NCBI GenBank assembly: GCA_021789355.1
Contig: JAJYJR010000345.1
Location: 1-6,451 of the forward strand
Source of the DNA: Chloroflexota bacterium
GTDB lineage: Bacteria > Chloroflexota > Limnocylindria > Limnocylindrales > CSP1-4
Reading direction: 5' to 3'
DNA length: 6,451 nt
Under the pieces are notes generated by a model. That model saw only the letters and a list, made by a program, of their open reading frames with translations, had not been told where the DNA came from and searched no databases. The translations under genes and the position numbers were made by a program. Shown here in pieces: positions 1 through 5,650 of this stretch; position 1 is the stretch's first letter, and every line of letters starts with the position of its first letter.

Positions 1-1026
1 CAGCCGCCCCCAGACCGTCGCCTGATCGAAGGCATCATCGTCGCGGCTCCAGCCTGCCTCGCTGTGGTGTTCGAGGACCACGCGGCCGGCATCGGCGGAA
101 ACCTCCAACGCTTCGCGGTACGAGTCGGCCGTCTGCTCGGTGATCGTCAGGAACGGCACGGCCACGATGACCCGCCGCTGGCCATTGCGGAGCGCGTGGC
201 GCAAGGCGAAGGCAAGACCGGAGAGCGTCTTGCCCCCGCCCGTCGGGACTGTCAGACGAAAGATGCCAGGCGGCGCGTCGGCCGCGGCCAGACACGCGGC
301 GTACACGGCGGCGCGGGCACGCGCCACTTCGTCGCCTCGCTCGGGCGGCGGGAAGCGGGCGTGGTGGTGCTCGAACCGGCGCCACAGCTCCGCCAGGTCG
401 TGCGGGACGCCACGCCGATGGGAGCTGCCTGCATCGAAGTGCCGCTCGGTGTCAAGGAAGTCGGCGTCGACCAGGGCAGAGTAGAGCAAGCGGAGGAAGA
501 GCTCCGCCCCGATGGGATCGGTCTGCACGTGGGGAGGCAGTGCCGGTCGCACGGCCGAGGCGAGCTCAGGCATGAGCGCCAGCCCCTGCCGCTCCGCTTC
601 GAGCACCGCCGGCCGAGTCACGGCCTCCGCGAGCCACGCACGGAACTGTGCCGGCGACGCCAGGCCGCCGTGGTGGCCCTGGACCGCAAGCGCGCCGAGG
701 TTCACGGTCCGGAGCGCGTGATCGCTGCCCGCCGCCTTGTGGTCCGGCCCGTGGCCACGCCACCCAGGCTGCTGTTCGCAGCGCGCCAGGTACGCCTGAA
801 ACTCCGGGTCGAGCTTCCCCACGTCATGCACGAGGCCCAGGTACCAGGCCGCCCCGGGGGCGCCGAGCGGCCCCGCGAAACCGCGGGCCAGGTCGGCCAC
901 GCCGCGGAGGTGCGCCACCAGGCCCTGCCGTTCCCCATTTGCGTTCCGGGTATGGGCGATCGGCTCCACGGTTTCCTCGGGCTGCGGCCGGTGCGACACG
1001 GAGCGTGGCTGTACCGGACGCATCAT
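1..1026 (-). CDS. cas3: CRISPR-associated HD nuclease-helicase Cas3, N-terminal part (runs off left edge)
   Basis: Cas3 is the effector of type I CRISPR systems: Cascade recruits it to the target, where it nicks, unwinds and degrades DNA. The first 342 codons are present; full-length homologues are usually 700-900 residues. An N-terminal HD phosphohydrolase domain spans roughly residues 20-200, with an IAHTRN start, the metal-binding GLVHDVGK motif (H67, D68, K71), a conserved histidine in DHKAAGSDH (H96) and the GHHGGL motif (H118, H119). The SF2 helicase domain follows with Walker A VPTGGGKT (K266, T267), then RVIVAVPFLTITEQ (motif Ia region) and VLEHHSE, both typical of Cas3. The DEAD-box motif and C-terminal lobe lie beyond the window. 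The frame is open back to a stop at 1099-1101. I chose the ATG pair at 1021-1026; no clear Shine-Dalgarno precedes it, and a GTG at 997-999 is possible. Fusion of HD to helicase and the motif wording resemble subtype I-C, but subtype cannot be settled here. The rest of the cas operon would lie to the left. Confidence 0.93.
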   Translation of the reverse strand, partial: MMRPVQPRSVSHRPQPEETVEPIAHTRNANGERQGLVAHLRGVADLARGFAGPLGAPGAAWYLGLVHDVGKLDPEFQAYLARCEQQPGWRGHGPDHKAAGSDHALRTVNLGALAVQGHHGGLASPAQFRAWLAEAVTRPAVLEAERQGLALMPELASAVRPALPPHVQTDPIGAELFLRLLYSALVDADFLDTERHFDAGSSHRRGVPHDLAELWRRFEHHHARFPPPERGDEVARARAAVYAACLAAADAPPGIFRLTVPTGGGKTLSGLAFALRHALRNGQRRVIVAVPFLTITEQTADSYREALEVSADAGRVVLEHHSEAGWSRDDDAFDQATVWGRL

Positions 1027-1088
1027 GCGCCAACGGTGCGGTTCGGCGACCGTCGTCTCGCCATCTGCCGTCTTCGTACCGTCCGCCA

Positions 1089-1107
1089 GTGACAGCTCTC
1101 ATGTCAC
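1089..1107. promoter_or_regulatory. Operator-like dyad upstream of cas3
   Basis: The sequence GTGACA-N7-TGTCAC is a perfect 6-bp inverted repeat with a 7-bp centre, lying about 63 bp upstream of the chosen cas3 start. It overlaps the stop codon of the weak reading frame at 1099-1413. Spacing and symmetry are those of a site for a homodimeric helix-turn-helix regulator, and the half-site is CRP/FNR-like in general style. The assignment to cas3 control is inference from position. Confidence 0.35.
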
Positions 1108-1413
1108 GCGAACACCACCGCGTATGAAGATCGCAGGGGCGACCACGGCGTCGCCTTCGGCGGGACCCGAGGTGTGAACGCAGATCACGCCAATCGGGGA
1201 GAGGCCATCCGTACCAAGAGGGCGGGCGGTAGTACATCCGATGCGCACCGGTGGGGAGCGCGAACCGTGGCTTGTTCGCGTTGATGAGAACCTCGACGCC
1301 GAGCTGGTGACGACTCCCGGTGCGAGCAGGAATGCCCCGAACAACAGAAGCACACCGGCGGGACGCCGTTCCGCGGGCCAGCGCAGCAGGATCGCGAGCA
1401 GCAGAGCGGCCAA
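1099..1413 (-). pseudogene. Possible decayed small membrane-protein gene
   Basis: Read from the only available start (TTG at 1411-1413) this frame gives 104 residues, with two hydrophobic stretches near the N-terminus (LAALLLAILLRW and GVLLLFGAFLLAPGVV) followed by an undistinguished tail. The open frame continues upstream to about 1520 without an ATG or GTG. Past the second hydrophobic segment (about 1262-1310) third-position G/C and protein-like wording fit better in the adjacent minus frame (HQLGVEVLINANKPRF). Near 1110-1200 the first frame again reads plausibly (LSPIGVICVHTSGPAEGDAVV). This pattern suggests frame disruption in a former gene. I do not recognise the family. It could also be chance open frame in GC-rich DNA. 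Confidence 0.28.
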
Positions 1414-1683
1414 GACATCGATGCCGATCCCGGAGAGAAGCGACAGCTGATAGCCACCCCGCCGCCCCGGGTTGGCGGGAGCCTGCCCAGCGACTGGCTC
1501 GTGAGCCGTCCGGGCGCATCACGCGGCCACGATCGACCGCCGTCCGTCGCTCCTCGACCTTCGCCGGGCGACCGCCGAGCCACACCGGCCCGTCGGATCC
1601 CTCGGATGCCCGTCTCAAGCGGTCAGACGGCAAGGTTCGGTGGATCCGGGCTAAGCAACACTTGCTGCCGGACCGTTGCTCGC
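1414..1683. other. Spacer without recognisable gene between the lipoprotein and the membrane-protein remnant
   Basis: These 270 bases follow the lipoprotein stop on the minus strand. Several frames are open, as expected at this GC content, but none shows a recognisable domain or a convincing start. I see no tRNA, hairpin with U-tract or CRISPR-type repeat. Confidence 0.4.
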
Positions 1684-2733
1684 CTATTGCACCACGAGAG
1701 TCGTCCCGGCCGAGGTGCTCGCGTCCCCGGCCGAGCAGGTGACGGTCACCGGCCACGAGCCTGGTGTGGTGCGTGAGCCGACGGTCCAGGTCCAGCTCAC
1801 GGCGCCAGATCCGTCAGCCGTCTTGGGCCCGAGGCCCTGGGCGCTCGACGGTCCAGACTTGTAGACGACAGTGATCGTGCAGGCTGCCCCTGCCGCAGTC
1901 CGTGCTCGGAGGGTCGCCGAAGACCCCTGGGCGACCGGCGATATCAGGCTCGTGATCGTGACCGAGAGACTGGCCGGGGCGGTGGATTCGGTGACCGCCG
2001 TTGGGCCCGGCGCGGAACTGGGCGAAGTCGCCGCCGTCGGTGCCGTCGTCGGTGCCGGCCCCGACAATGGTGGAACCGGCTGGCCGCTCAGGGCGAACCA
2101 CGTCCTGACCCAGTCTGTGACGATCTCCTGCCGGGCGACCGCGATGGGGAGCGATCCGGCGCAGACGAGGGCCTTCAGCTTGTTCTCGAGCTGATCCTTC
2201 ACCCGCGCCCCGACCGAGCGCCCATCGGAGAGCGACACGAGATAGGGCTCGGGCCAGAGGTTCGCAGGATCCGACGGCGCGCCGCCGAGCTCGAGGGGGA
2301 TCAGGTGGTCCTCCTCGTAGTCGGCGAGGTTCGTGTCCGCGTAGCCGTAGGCGACGATCTGCTGGCGCTTCAGGTCTGTCGTGTAGGACGAGGGCGGCCG
2401 CACGGTGGCCGTCCAGCCCGACACGCAGATCGTCGCGTCGATCGTGGCCTGGGTCACCGACGGGTTCGCCGCGCCGGGGGTCAGCTTCGGGGCGGGCTCG
2501 CCCGAAAGGGCGCCGGCTCCAGCCGCGGAGGGCGCAATGGACGGCTCTGCCGATGCCGGGGCCGTCGACGCCTCGACTGATGCCTCGATCGATGGCGCTG
2601 ACCCGGTGGTCACGGAGCTCGTTGGGCTTCCGGCCGAGCCACAGCCGGCGACAGCCGCTGCCACGATCAGGGCCGCGGCGGTGATCAGCGGCCGAATCCC
2701 GCTGGGCCCCATGCCCCCCCTTCGACTTTTCAT
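1684..2733 (-). CDS. Secreted lipoprotein with HNH-like nuclease motif and C-terminal Ig-like domain
   Basis: From the ATG at 2733 the product is 349 residues. It opens with a basic n-region (K2, R4, R5, R14), a hydrophobic core LITAAALIVAAAVAG and a lipobox cysteine at C31, so it should be a lipid-anchored exported protein. Residues 32-98 are a Ser/Ala/Pro/Thr-rich linker. Residues 100-215 form a compact domain with ICVSGW (C103), YEEDHLIPLELGG (D142, H143), NLWPEP (N158), KDQLENKL (K179) and a second cysteine C191, which may pair with C103. The DH...N arrangement resembles HNH (beta-beta-alpha metal) nucleases, though the final histidine is not obvious, so activity is inference. After another Pro/Thr/Ser linker, residues 256-349 form an Ig-like beta domain with YKSGPS, GLGPKTAD, VSWTW and PGSWPVTVTC. 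A second in-frame ATG at 2710-2712 has a G-rich ribosome site just before it. The frame extends to 2799, but that part is encoded by the dispersed repeat. Confidence 0.85.
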   Translation of the reverse strand: MKSRRGGMGPSGIRPLITAAALIVAAAVAGCGSAGSPTSSVTTGSAPSIEASVEASTAPASAEPSIAPSAAGAGALSGEPAPKLTPGAANPSVTQATIDATICVSGWTATVRPPSSYTTDLKRQQIVAYGYADTNLADYEEDHLIPLELGGAPSDPANLWPEPYLVSLSDGRSVGARVKDQLENKLKALVCAGSLPIAVARQEIVTDWVRTWFALSGQPVPPLSGPAPTTAPTAATSPSSAPGPTAVTESTAPASLSVTITSLISPVAQGSSATLRARTAAGAACTITVVYKSGPSSAQGLGPKTADGSGAVSWTWTVGSRTTPGSWPVTVTCSAGDASTSAGTTLVVQ

Positions 2734-2800
2734 CGTCAGGCTGCCAGCCTGACCGGTCCCGCCGACCCCCACTCTGCTCCGGCGCGGCTTCCGACGCAAG
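2701..2800 (-). repeat. Dispersed ~100-bp repeat, copy A
   Basis: This block aligns without gaps to 3491-3590, with about 12 differences in 100 positions by eye. Similarity stops abruptly after 2800. The stretch 2771-2790 is identical in both copies. The core is a perfect inverted repeat at 2735-2753 (GTCAGGCTGCCAGCCTGAC). On the minus strand the copy overlaps the start of the lipoprotein gene and supplies the purine-rich AAGGGGGG before its ATG at 2712. It could be a REP/MITE-like mobile element or a conserved 5' leader. Confidence 0.8.
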
Positions 2801-2869
2801 CGCCGATCTGGGCGGGCACCTCGAGGGTCACTTGAGGCCTTCCGCGAGGTGTCGCCGCGGTGAATCGGG

Positions 2870-2909
2870 CGCAGCTTTCGCGCAAAACGGCGCTTGCCCG
2901 AAAGCTGCG
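2870..2909. repeat. Long inverted repeat (11-bp stem)
   Basis: CGCAGCTTTCG at 2870-2880 is perfectly complementary to CGAAAGCTGCG at 2899-2909, with 18 bases between. The loop contains a further short GCAA/TTGC pairing (2882-2885 with 2894-2897). It lies between the small membrane-protein gene and the lipoprotein gene. Neither strand has a T-run after the stem, so it is not a classical intrinsic terminator; it may be a processing or protein-binding site. Confidence 0.5.
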
Positions 2910-2942
2910 GATGGCGCCGTTCGCGTGACCCGGGCAGCCCAT

Positions 2943-2956
2943 CTTTCGGCCGAAAG
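2943..2956. repeat. Perfect 14-bp palindrome CTTTCGGCCGAAAG
   Basis: The palindrome lies about 50 bp after the stop of the small membrane-protein gene. Its CTTTCG/CGAAAG half-sites recur in the inverted repeat at 2870-2909, so the spacer holds four half-sites within about 85 bp. This may be a binding region for a dimeric regulator. Function is not known. Confidence 0.45.
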
Positions 2957-3006
2957 GGGGGTTATCCGCAGAAGTGCAGCAGGCGTGATCCGCGGGTCGC
3001 GGGCCC

Positions 3007-3336
3007 TCACCCGTGTCGAGCCCGCGCAGCGCGCCAGCCAAGCACACCGATCCACACTGCTGCCGCGGCGGTTTCGCCTGCGCCAACCACTCGCGAACCC
3101 ATCGGCTGCGACGGGTCCAGTGCGGTCACGAGCATGACGAGCTGGGGTGCGGCACCGACCACCGCAAGGACGAGGAGGCCAAGGGCGCGGGCGGGCTGCG
3201 ACCGATCTGGCCCGCGCTCGACGTAGATCCCTCGGTCCCGTGAATAGCGCCACACCGGGTTCGCGATCTCGAGCGTGGCCAAGGCCAGCACCGCGAGCGC
3301 GGTGACGGCGACCACTCCGGCGACCGCGATGCTCAT
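3007..3336 (-). CDS. Small hypothetical membrane protein
   Basis: The product is 109 residues from the ATG at 3334-3336. It has three likely membrane segments: about residues 2-25 (SIAVAGVVAVTALAVLALA), about 48-72 (GLLVLAVVGAAPQLVMLVTA) and about 83-103 (AAAAVWIGVLGW). Between the first two lies a charged stretch containing NPVWRYSRDRGIYVERGPD; the protein ends in a basic tail (RAARARHG). I do not recognise the family. The frame runs farther upstream to 3387, but the start at 3336 places the first hydrophobic segment at the N-terminus. The start codon forms an ATGA overlap with an upstream open frame (3333-3587) that begins inside repeat copy B, and only a weak purine stretch precedes it. 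Confidence 0.65.
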   Translation of the reverse strand: MSIAVAGVVAVTALAVLALATLEIANPVWRYSRDRGIYVERGPDRSQPARALGLLVLAVVGAAPQLVMLVTALDPSQPMGSRVVGAGETAAAAVWIGVLGWRAARARHG

Positions 3337-3490
3337 CCTGCTACTCGAATGGGCCTCATGCCGCTCCCCTCCGTGCCCGATCGCCAAGGGCGGTCCGGCG
3401 GGGGCGGGACCAGGGCGTGAGAGGCCACGCGCTGACTGCGGGCAGCGCTGAATGCGACCGCTTCGGGCGGGACGTAACCACGAGTTCGGC

Positions 3491-3590
3491 GTAGGGCCCC
3501 ACGCTCCCCCTTCGACTTTCGATCGTCAGGCGGCCAGCCTGACCAGTCGGGCCGACTCCCACTCTGCTCCGGCGCGGCTTCCGACACAAG
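3491..3590 (-). repeat. Dispersed ~100-bp repeat, copy B
   Basis: This is the second copy, matching 2701-2800 at an offset of 790 bases in the same orientation. The hairpin is kept as a 7-bp stem GTCAGGC/GCCTGAC (3525-3531 with 3537-3543); one inner pair is lost compared with copy A. It ends 155 bp upstream of the small membrane-protein start. Where copy A has the lipoprotein ATG (2710-2712), copy B has GTG in the same context, followed by a short open frame of about 50 codons ending near 3356. Confidence 0.8.
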
Positions 3591-4061
3591 CTGACCGCAA
3601 TCCGTGGAAAAGGCCCTCGAAGAGCTGGCCGATGATGCTCGGCTGTTCGCGCGACGCTCGCGAATGTCCGCGATCAGGACCTAGTGTTGGCTAACCGCGA
3701 GCCAGACGGGAATGTTGGCGCAGAGTCGGTGAGTCCCGCGGCCCTGAGCAACACGATGAAGCAAACGCTCAAGCCCTTCACGTCCGTCGCCGAGGTGATC
3801 TGCCAGGCGCTGGGCGAGCCCGAGACGTGCCATGTCGGAGGGTTCATCCAGAGGTCGCCGCTGCCCCACGGCGCGAAAGCGAGGATCGCGCAGGCCCCGC
3901 TATCTGCGAACCCCAACCCGAAGCGATCTTGCCGTTCTCAGGTGGGCCGAAGAGCCCGCGATCCCGAGCGGCCGGAGCGGGTCCGGCCCCCGCGACCCCG
4001 AGCGCGGCCTACGCGCCCAACCCACGTCCTGCCGGTCTCAACCGTCCTGACGGCCTCGGCC
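3591..4061. other. 470 bp with no recognisable gene
   Basis: The stretch lies between the PD-(D/E)XK gene and repeat copy B. Open frames of 60-80 codons exist on the minus strand (3674-3916 and 3681-3869) and there are overlapping ones on the plus strand, but none matches a family I know or has a convincing start and ribosome site. A short plus-strand frame ending at about 3681 reads like a protein tail (LEELADDARLFARRSR) and may be a gene fragment cut by the repeat. A hairpin GGCCGGA-N5-TCCGGCC lies at 3970-3988, 74 bases past the nuclease stop, without a U-tract. Confidence 0.4.
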
Positions 4062-4982
4062 CTACCCGATCTCGCCCAGCCGTCCCATCTGATCGAGGGC
4101 ACGAGCGAGTGCCACGTAGGCGGCGGCGGGCTCCGGCGCCTGACCGGGCATCCGCCCGAGAGCGGAAGCTGCCCGGGCGAGGGCCACGAGGACATCGGGG
4201 ATGGCTCGCTCCGGGATCGCCGAGACGTGCGCCCCGCGGTAGTTGGAGAGGATCGCCTCGATCGCCTTGGGCAGGCGGCGGCCATCGATCTCGCCGTCCG
4301 CCAGCTGGTACGGCAGATGCCAGCTCTGGGGCCGCGTCGGGTCTCCGACGTAGGCGAAGCAGCAGGCCGGGAGGCGGTACTTGGGATGGAGGAGCTCGCC
4401 CTCCATCGCCATCGTGGTGCCAGGCTCGTGGGCGGCGGGCTGCGGCAGCAGCCCGGGACCTCCGACGAGATCCAGTCGCTCGCGATAGATGCCGTCGACG
4501 CTGAGCCACCAGAGATCGGCGTGCGGCGCTTCGGAGGCGAGCGAGACGAAGACCCGGTCACGCAGGCCCGCCTCGCTCACGTCCGCCGCGTAGAGCAGGC
4601 GCCCATCGCTGACCGCGATCGCTCCGACCTTCTGTCGTCGGGCATAGCCCGCGGCCTGGACGAGGGCGACGTCGAGCGCGTGGCGGTTCCAGGCGAGCCT
4701 GTCGGGACGCTTCACCTCGACGAGGAGGTGCTTGACGCCGAGACGCGTCAGCAGCAGATCCGCGTAGTCGACCTGGTAGTTCACGTCGGCGAGAGACCAG
4801 TCGAGCGGCCCGGTGAAGAGGTCCTCGAGGATGTTCTCGGCGACCTTCTCGGCGGCGTGGCCCAGGCGGTCCGCCTGGGCGAGGCGTTCCTGCCGTTTCG
4901 CGGCGAAGTCGGGCCAGCGACTCTCGAGGCGCTCGCTGAGCCGCCGATACGAGGCGAGGCGATCGGGGCCGACCGAGCTCAT
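4062..4982 (-). CDS. PD-(D/E)XK nuclease-like protein (HsdR N-terminal type)
   Basis: The product is 306 residues from the ATG at 4980-4982, preceded by a strong AGGAGGT (4993-4999) with a 10-base spacer. Residues about 1-55 are helical. Residues 68-135 show the restriction-endonuclease fold: YQVDYADLLL (D72 or D75), LLVEVKRP (E89, K91 of the E-x-K motif) and ALVQAAGYA (Q109, Y113, the Q-x3-Y helix motif of RecB/HsdR-like nucleases), followed by KVGAIAVSDGRLLYAADV. This arrangement fits an active divalent-metal DNA nuclease; catalysis is inferred. The C-terminal part (about 200-280) contains SWHLPYQLADG, RLPKAIEAILSNYRG and AIPDVLVALARAA, which I cannot assign to a named domain. The start overlaps the stop of the MmeI-like relic by ATGA, implying translational coupling and a shared transcript. 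A role in restriction or another DNA-defence function is inferred from fold and context. Confidence 0.8.
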   Translation of the reverse strand: MSSVGPDRLASYRRLSERLESRWPDFAAKRQERLAQADRLGHAAEKVAENILEDLFTGPLDWSLADVNYQVDYADLLLTRLGVKHLLVEVKRPDRLAWNRHALDVALVQAAGYARRQKVGAIAVSDGRLLYAADVSEAGLRDRVFVSLASEAPHADLWWLSVDGIYRERLDLVGGPGLLPQPAAHEPGTTMAMEGELLHPKYRLPACCFAYVGDPTRPQSWHLPYQLADGEIDGRRLPKAIEAILSNYRGAHVSAIPERAIPDVLVALARAASALGRMPGQAPEPAAAYVALARALDQMGRLGEIG

Positions 4983-5347
4983 GGCGTTGGGGACCTCCTC
5001 GCGGCCCTGGTTACATTGGGCCCGCGTTCGAGGTTGAGGGCGAGGAGTCGCTCGAGGATCTCCCCGTCCGGCAGATCGGGCGGCCAGCCGCAGGCGGCGA
5101 GCACAGCCTGGTCGAGGGGACCATGGACGTCGACGAGCCACTGCGGGTGGTCGTTGTCCGCCCAGCCCTCGCCGCCGTCGAGCTTCTCGGCCCCCTTCTC
5201 GAAGGCGTACCGGCCGCCGTCCGGATCGGCCTCGTTGGGCGTCGCGACATGGAGCATCCGGCAGAGATCGATAGAGTGCTCCTGCGCCGCGGCGCGCTCC
5301 TGGCGCGTCGAGCCAGCCCATTTCGCCGCGAACTCGCCGGGCGTCAC
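4979..5347 (-). pseudogene. Internally deleted MmeI-like (type IIL) restriction-modification gene: N- and C-terminal ends fused
   Basis: Full MmeI-family proteins are about 900-1100 residues, with an N-terminal nuclease, a helical linker, a gamma-class adenine methyltransferase and a target-recognition domain. This frame is only 122 residues. Residues 1-64 match the family N-terminus: MTPGEFAAKW, STRQERAAAQEHSIDLCR, and YAFEKGAEK...GGEGWAD. At about residue 65 (near 5150-5160) the text jumps to the family C-terminus: NDHPQWLVDVHGPLDQAVLAACGW, then EILERLLALNLERG. The E-Y-K nuclease motif, the SAM-binding and NPPY motifs and target recognition are all missing, so neither cutting nor methylation is possible. 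The reading frame nevertheless stays intact from GTG (5345-5347) to TGA, with G-rich ribosome-site candidates (AGGGG at 5351-5355) and ATGA overlap with the next gene. It may be a deletion relic, a retained small protein or an assembly collapse. Family recognition is from memory of conserved wording. Confidence 0.8.
4993..4999 (-). promoter_or_regulatory. Strong ribosome binding site of the PD-(D/E)XK gene
   Basis: AGGAGGT on the minus strand lies 10 bases before the ATG at 4982 and inside the end of the preceding reading frame. It fixes the start of the nuclease within a much longer open frame that reaches to 5774. Confidence 0.6.
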
Positions 5348-5362
5348 GGTCCCCTGGCACCC

Positions 5363-5379
5363 CCTGACAGGTGGTCAGG
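5363..5379. promoter_or_regulatory. Operator-like dyad before the restriction-modification relic
   Basis: CCTGAC-N5-GTCAGG is a perfect 6-bp inverted repeat, ending 16 bases upstream of the GTG start at 5347. A possible -10 element TACACT lies at 5384-5389 (minus strand), so the dyad would cover the transcription start; the -35 region is not convincing. Many restriction-modification genes are controlled from such dyads by C-proteins or by the methyltransferase itself. No regulator gene is visible here. Confidence 0.35.
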
Positions 5380-5650
5380 TTCCAGTGTACCGACCGGCCG
5401 CGGCTGGAACCGATCCCGTCTGTCCTGGCGAGCCGACGCCAGATGCCGCCGACGGGGCCGGCCAGGGCAACGGCTGGAGCTGCGGCCCTTGCGCCGCGAA
5501 AGCGAGATGTCCTTCTGGCGGGGTCGGCACCTCCGGCATGACCAGGGGCTGGACGCGGTCGGGGATGCCCGCGCACCAGGGCGCCCGTGCCCGGGCGACC
5601 GGCGGCGCGTCTCGAGCGCCGGCACCGGGACTCTCGCCACGGCGTTCCCG
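5380..5650. other. Gene-free spacer after the J-domain gene
   Basis: This is part of a 303-bp stretch without a gene. It holds a GC hairpin CGCCCG-TGCC-CGGGCG at 5582-5597, 54 bases past the J-domain stop and without a U-tract, and the possible -10 box described with the dyad. Open frames here have no recognisable content. Confidence 0.4.

Noticed and set aside
64..1092. 342-codon plus-strand open frame
   Set aside because: It is the exact antisense register of cas3; its residues show no domain while the minus strand carries HD and Walker A motifs.
824..1756. 310-codon minus-strand frame across the cas3 start and the spacer
   Set aside because: It overlaps the N-terminus of cas3 and the lipoprotein end in the wrong frame; only a small stretch near 1262-1310 looks protein-like, and this is treated under the membrane-protein remnant.
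2734..2799. Upstream extension of the lipoprotein to 2799
   Set aside because: These 22 codons are encoded by the dispersed repeat, and the signal peptide needs its basic region immediately before the hydrophobic core, which the start at 2733 or 2712 gives.
2962..2970. TTATCCGCA resembling a DnaA box
   Set aside because: It is a single imperfect match with no cluster and no AT-rich unwinding region.
3690..3700. GTTGGCTAAC as a possible integron attC core site
   Set aside because: It does not fit the GTTRRRY/RYYYAAC consensus and no paired sites or integrase are present.
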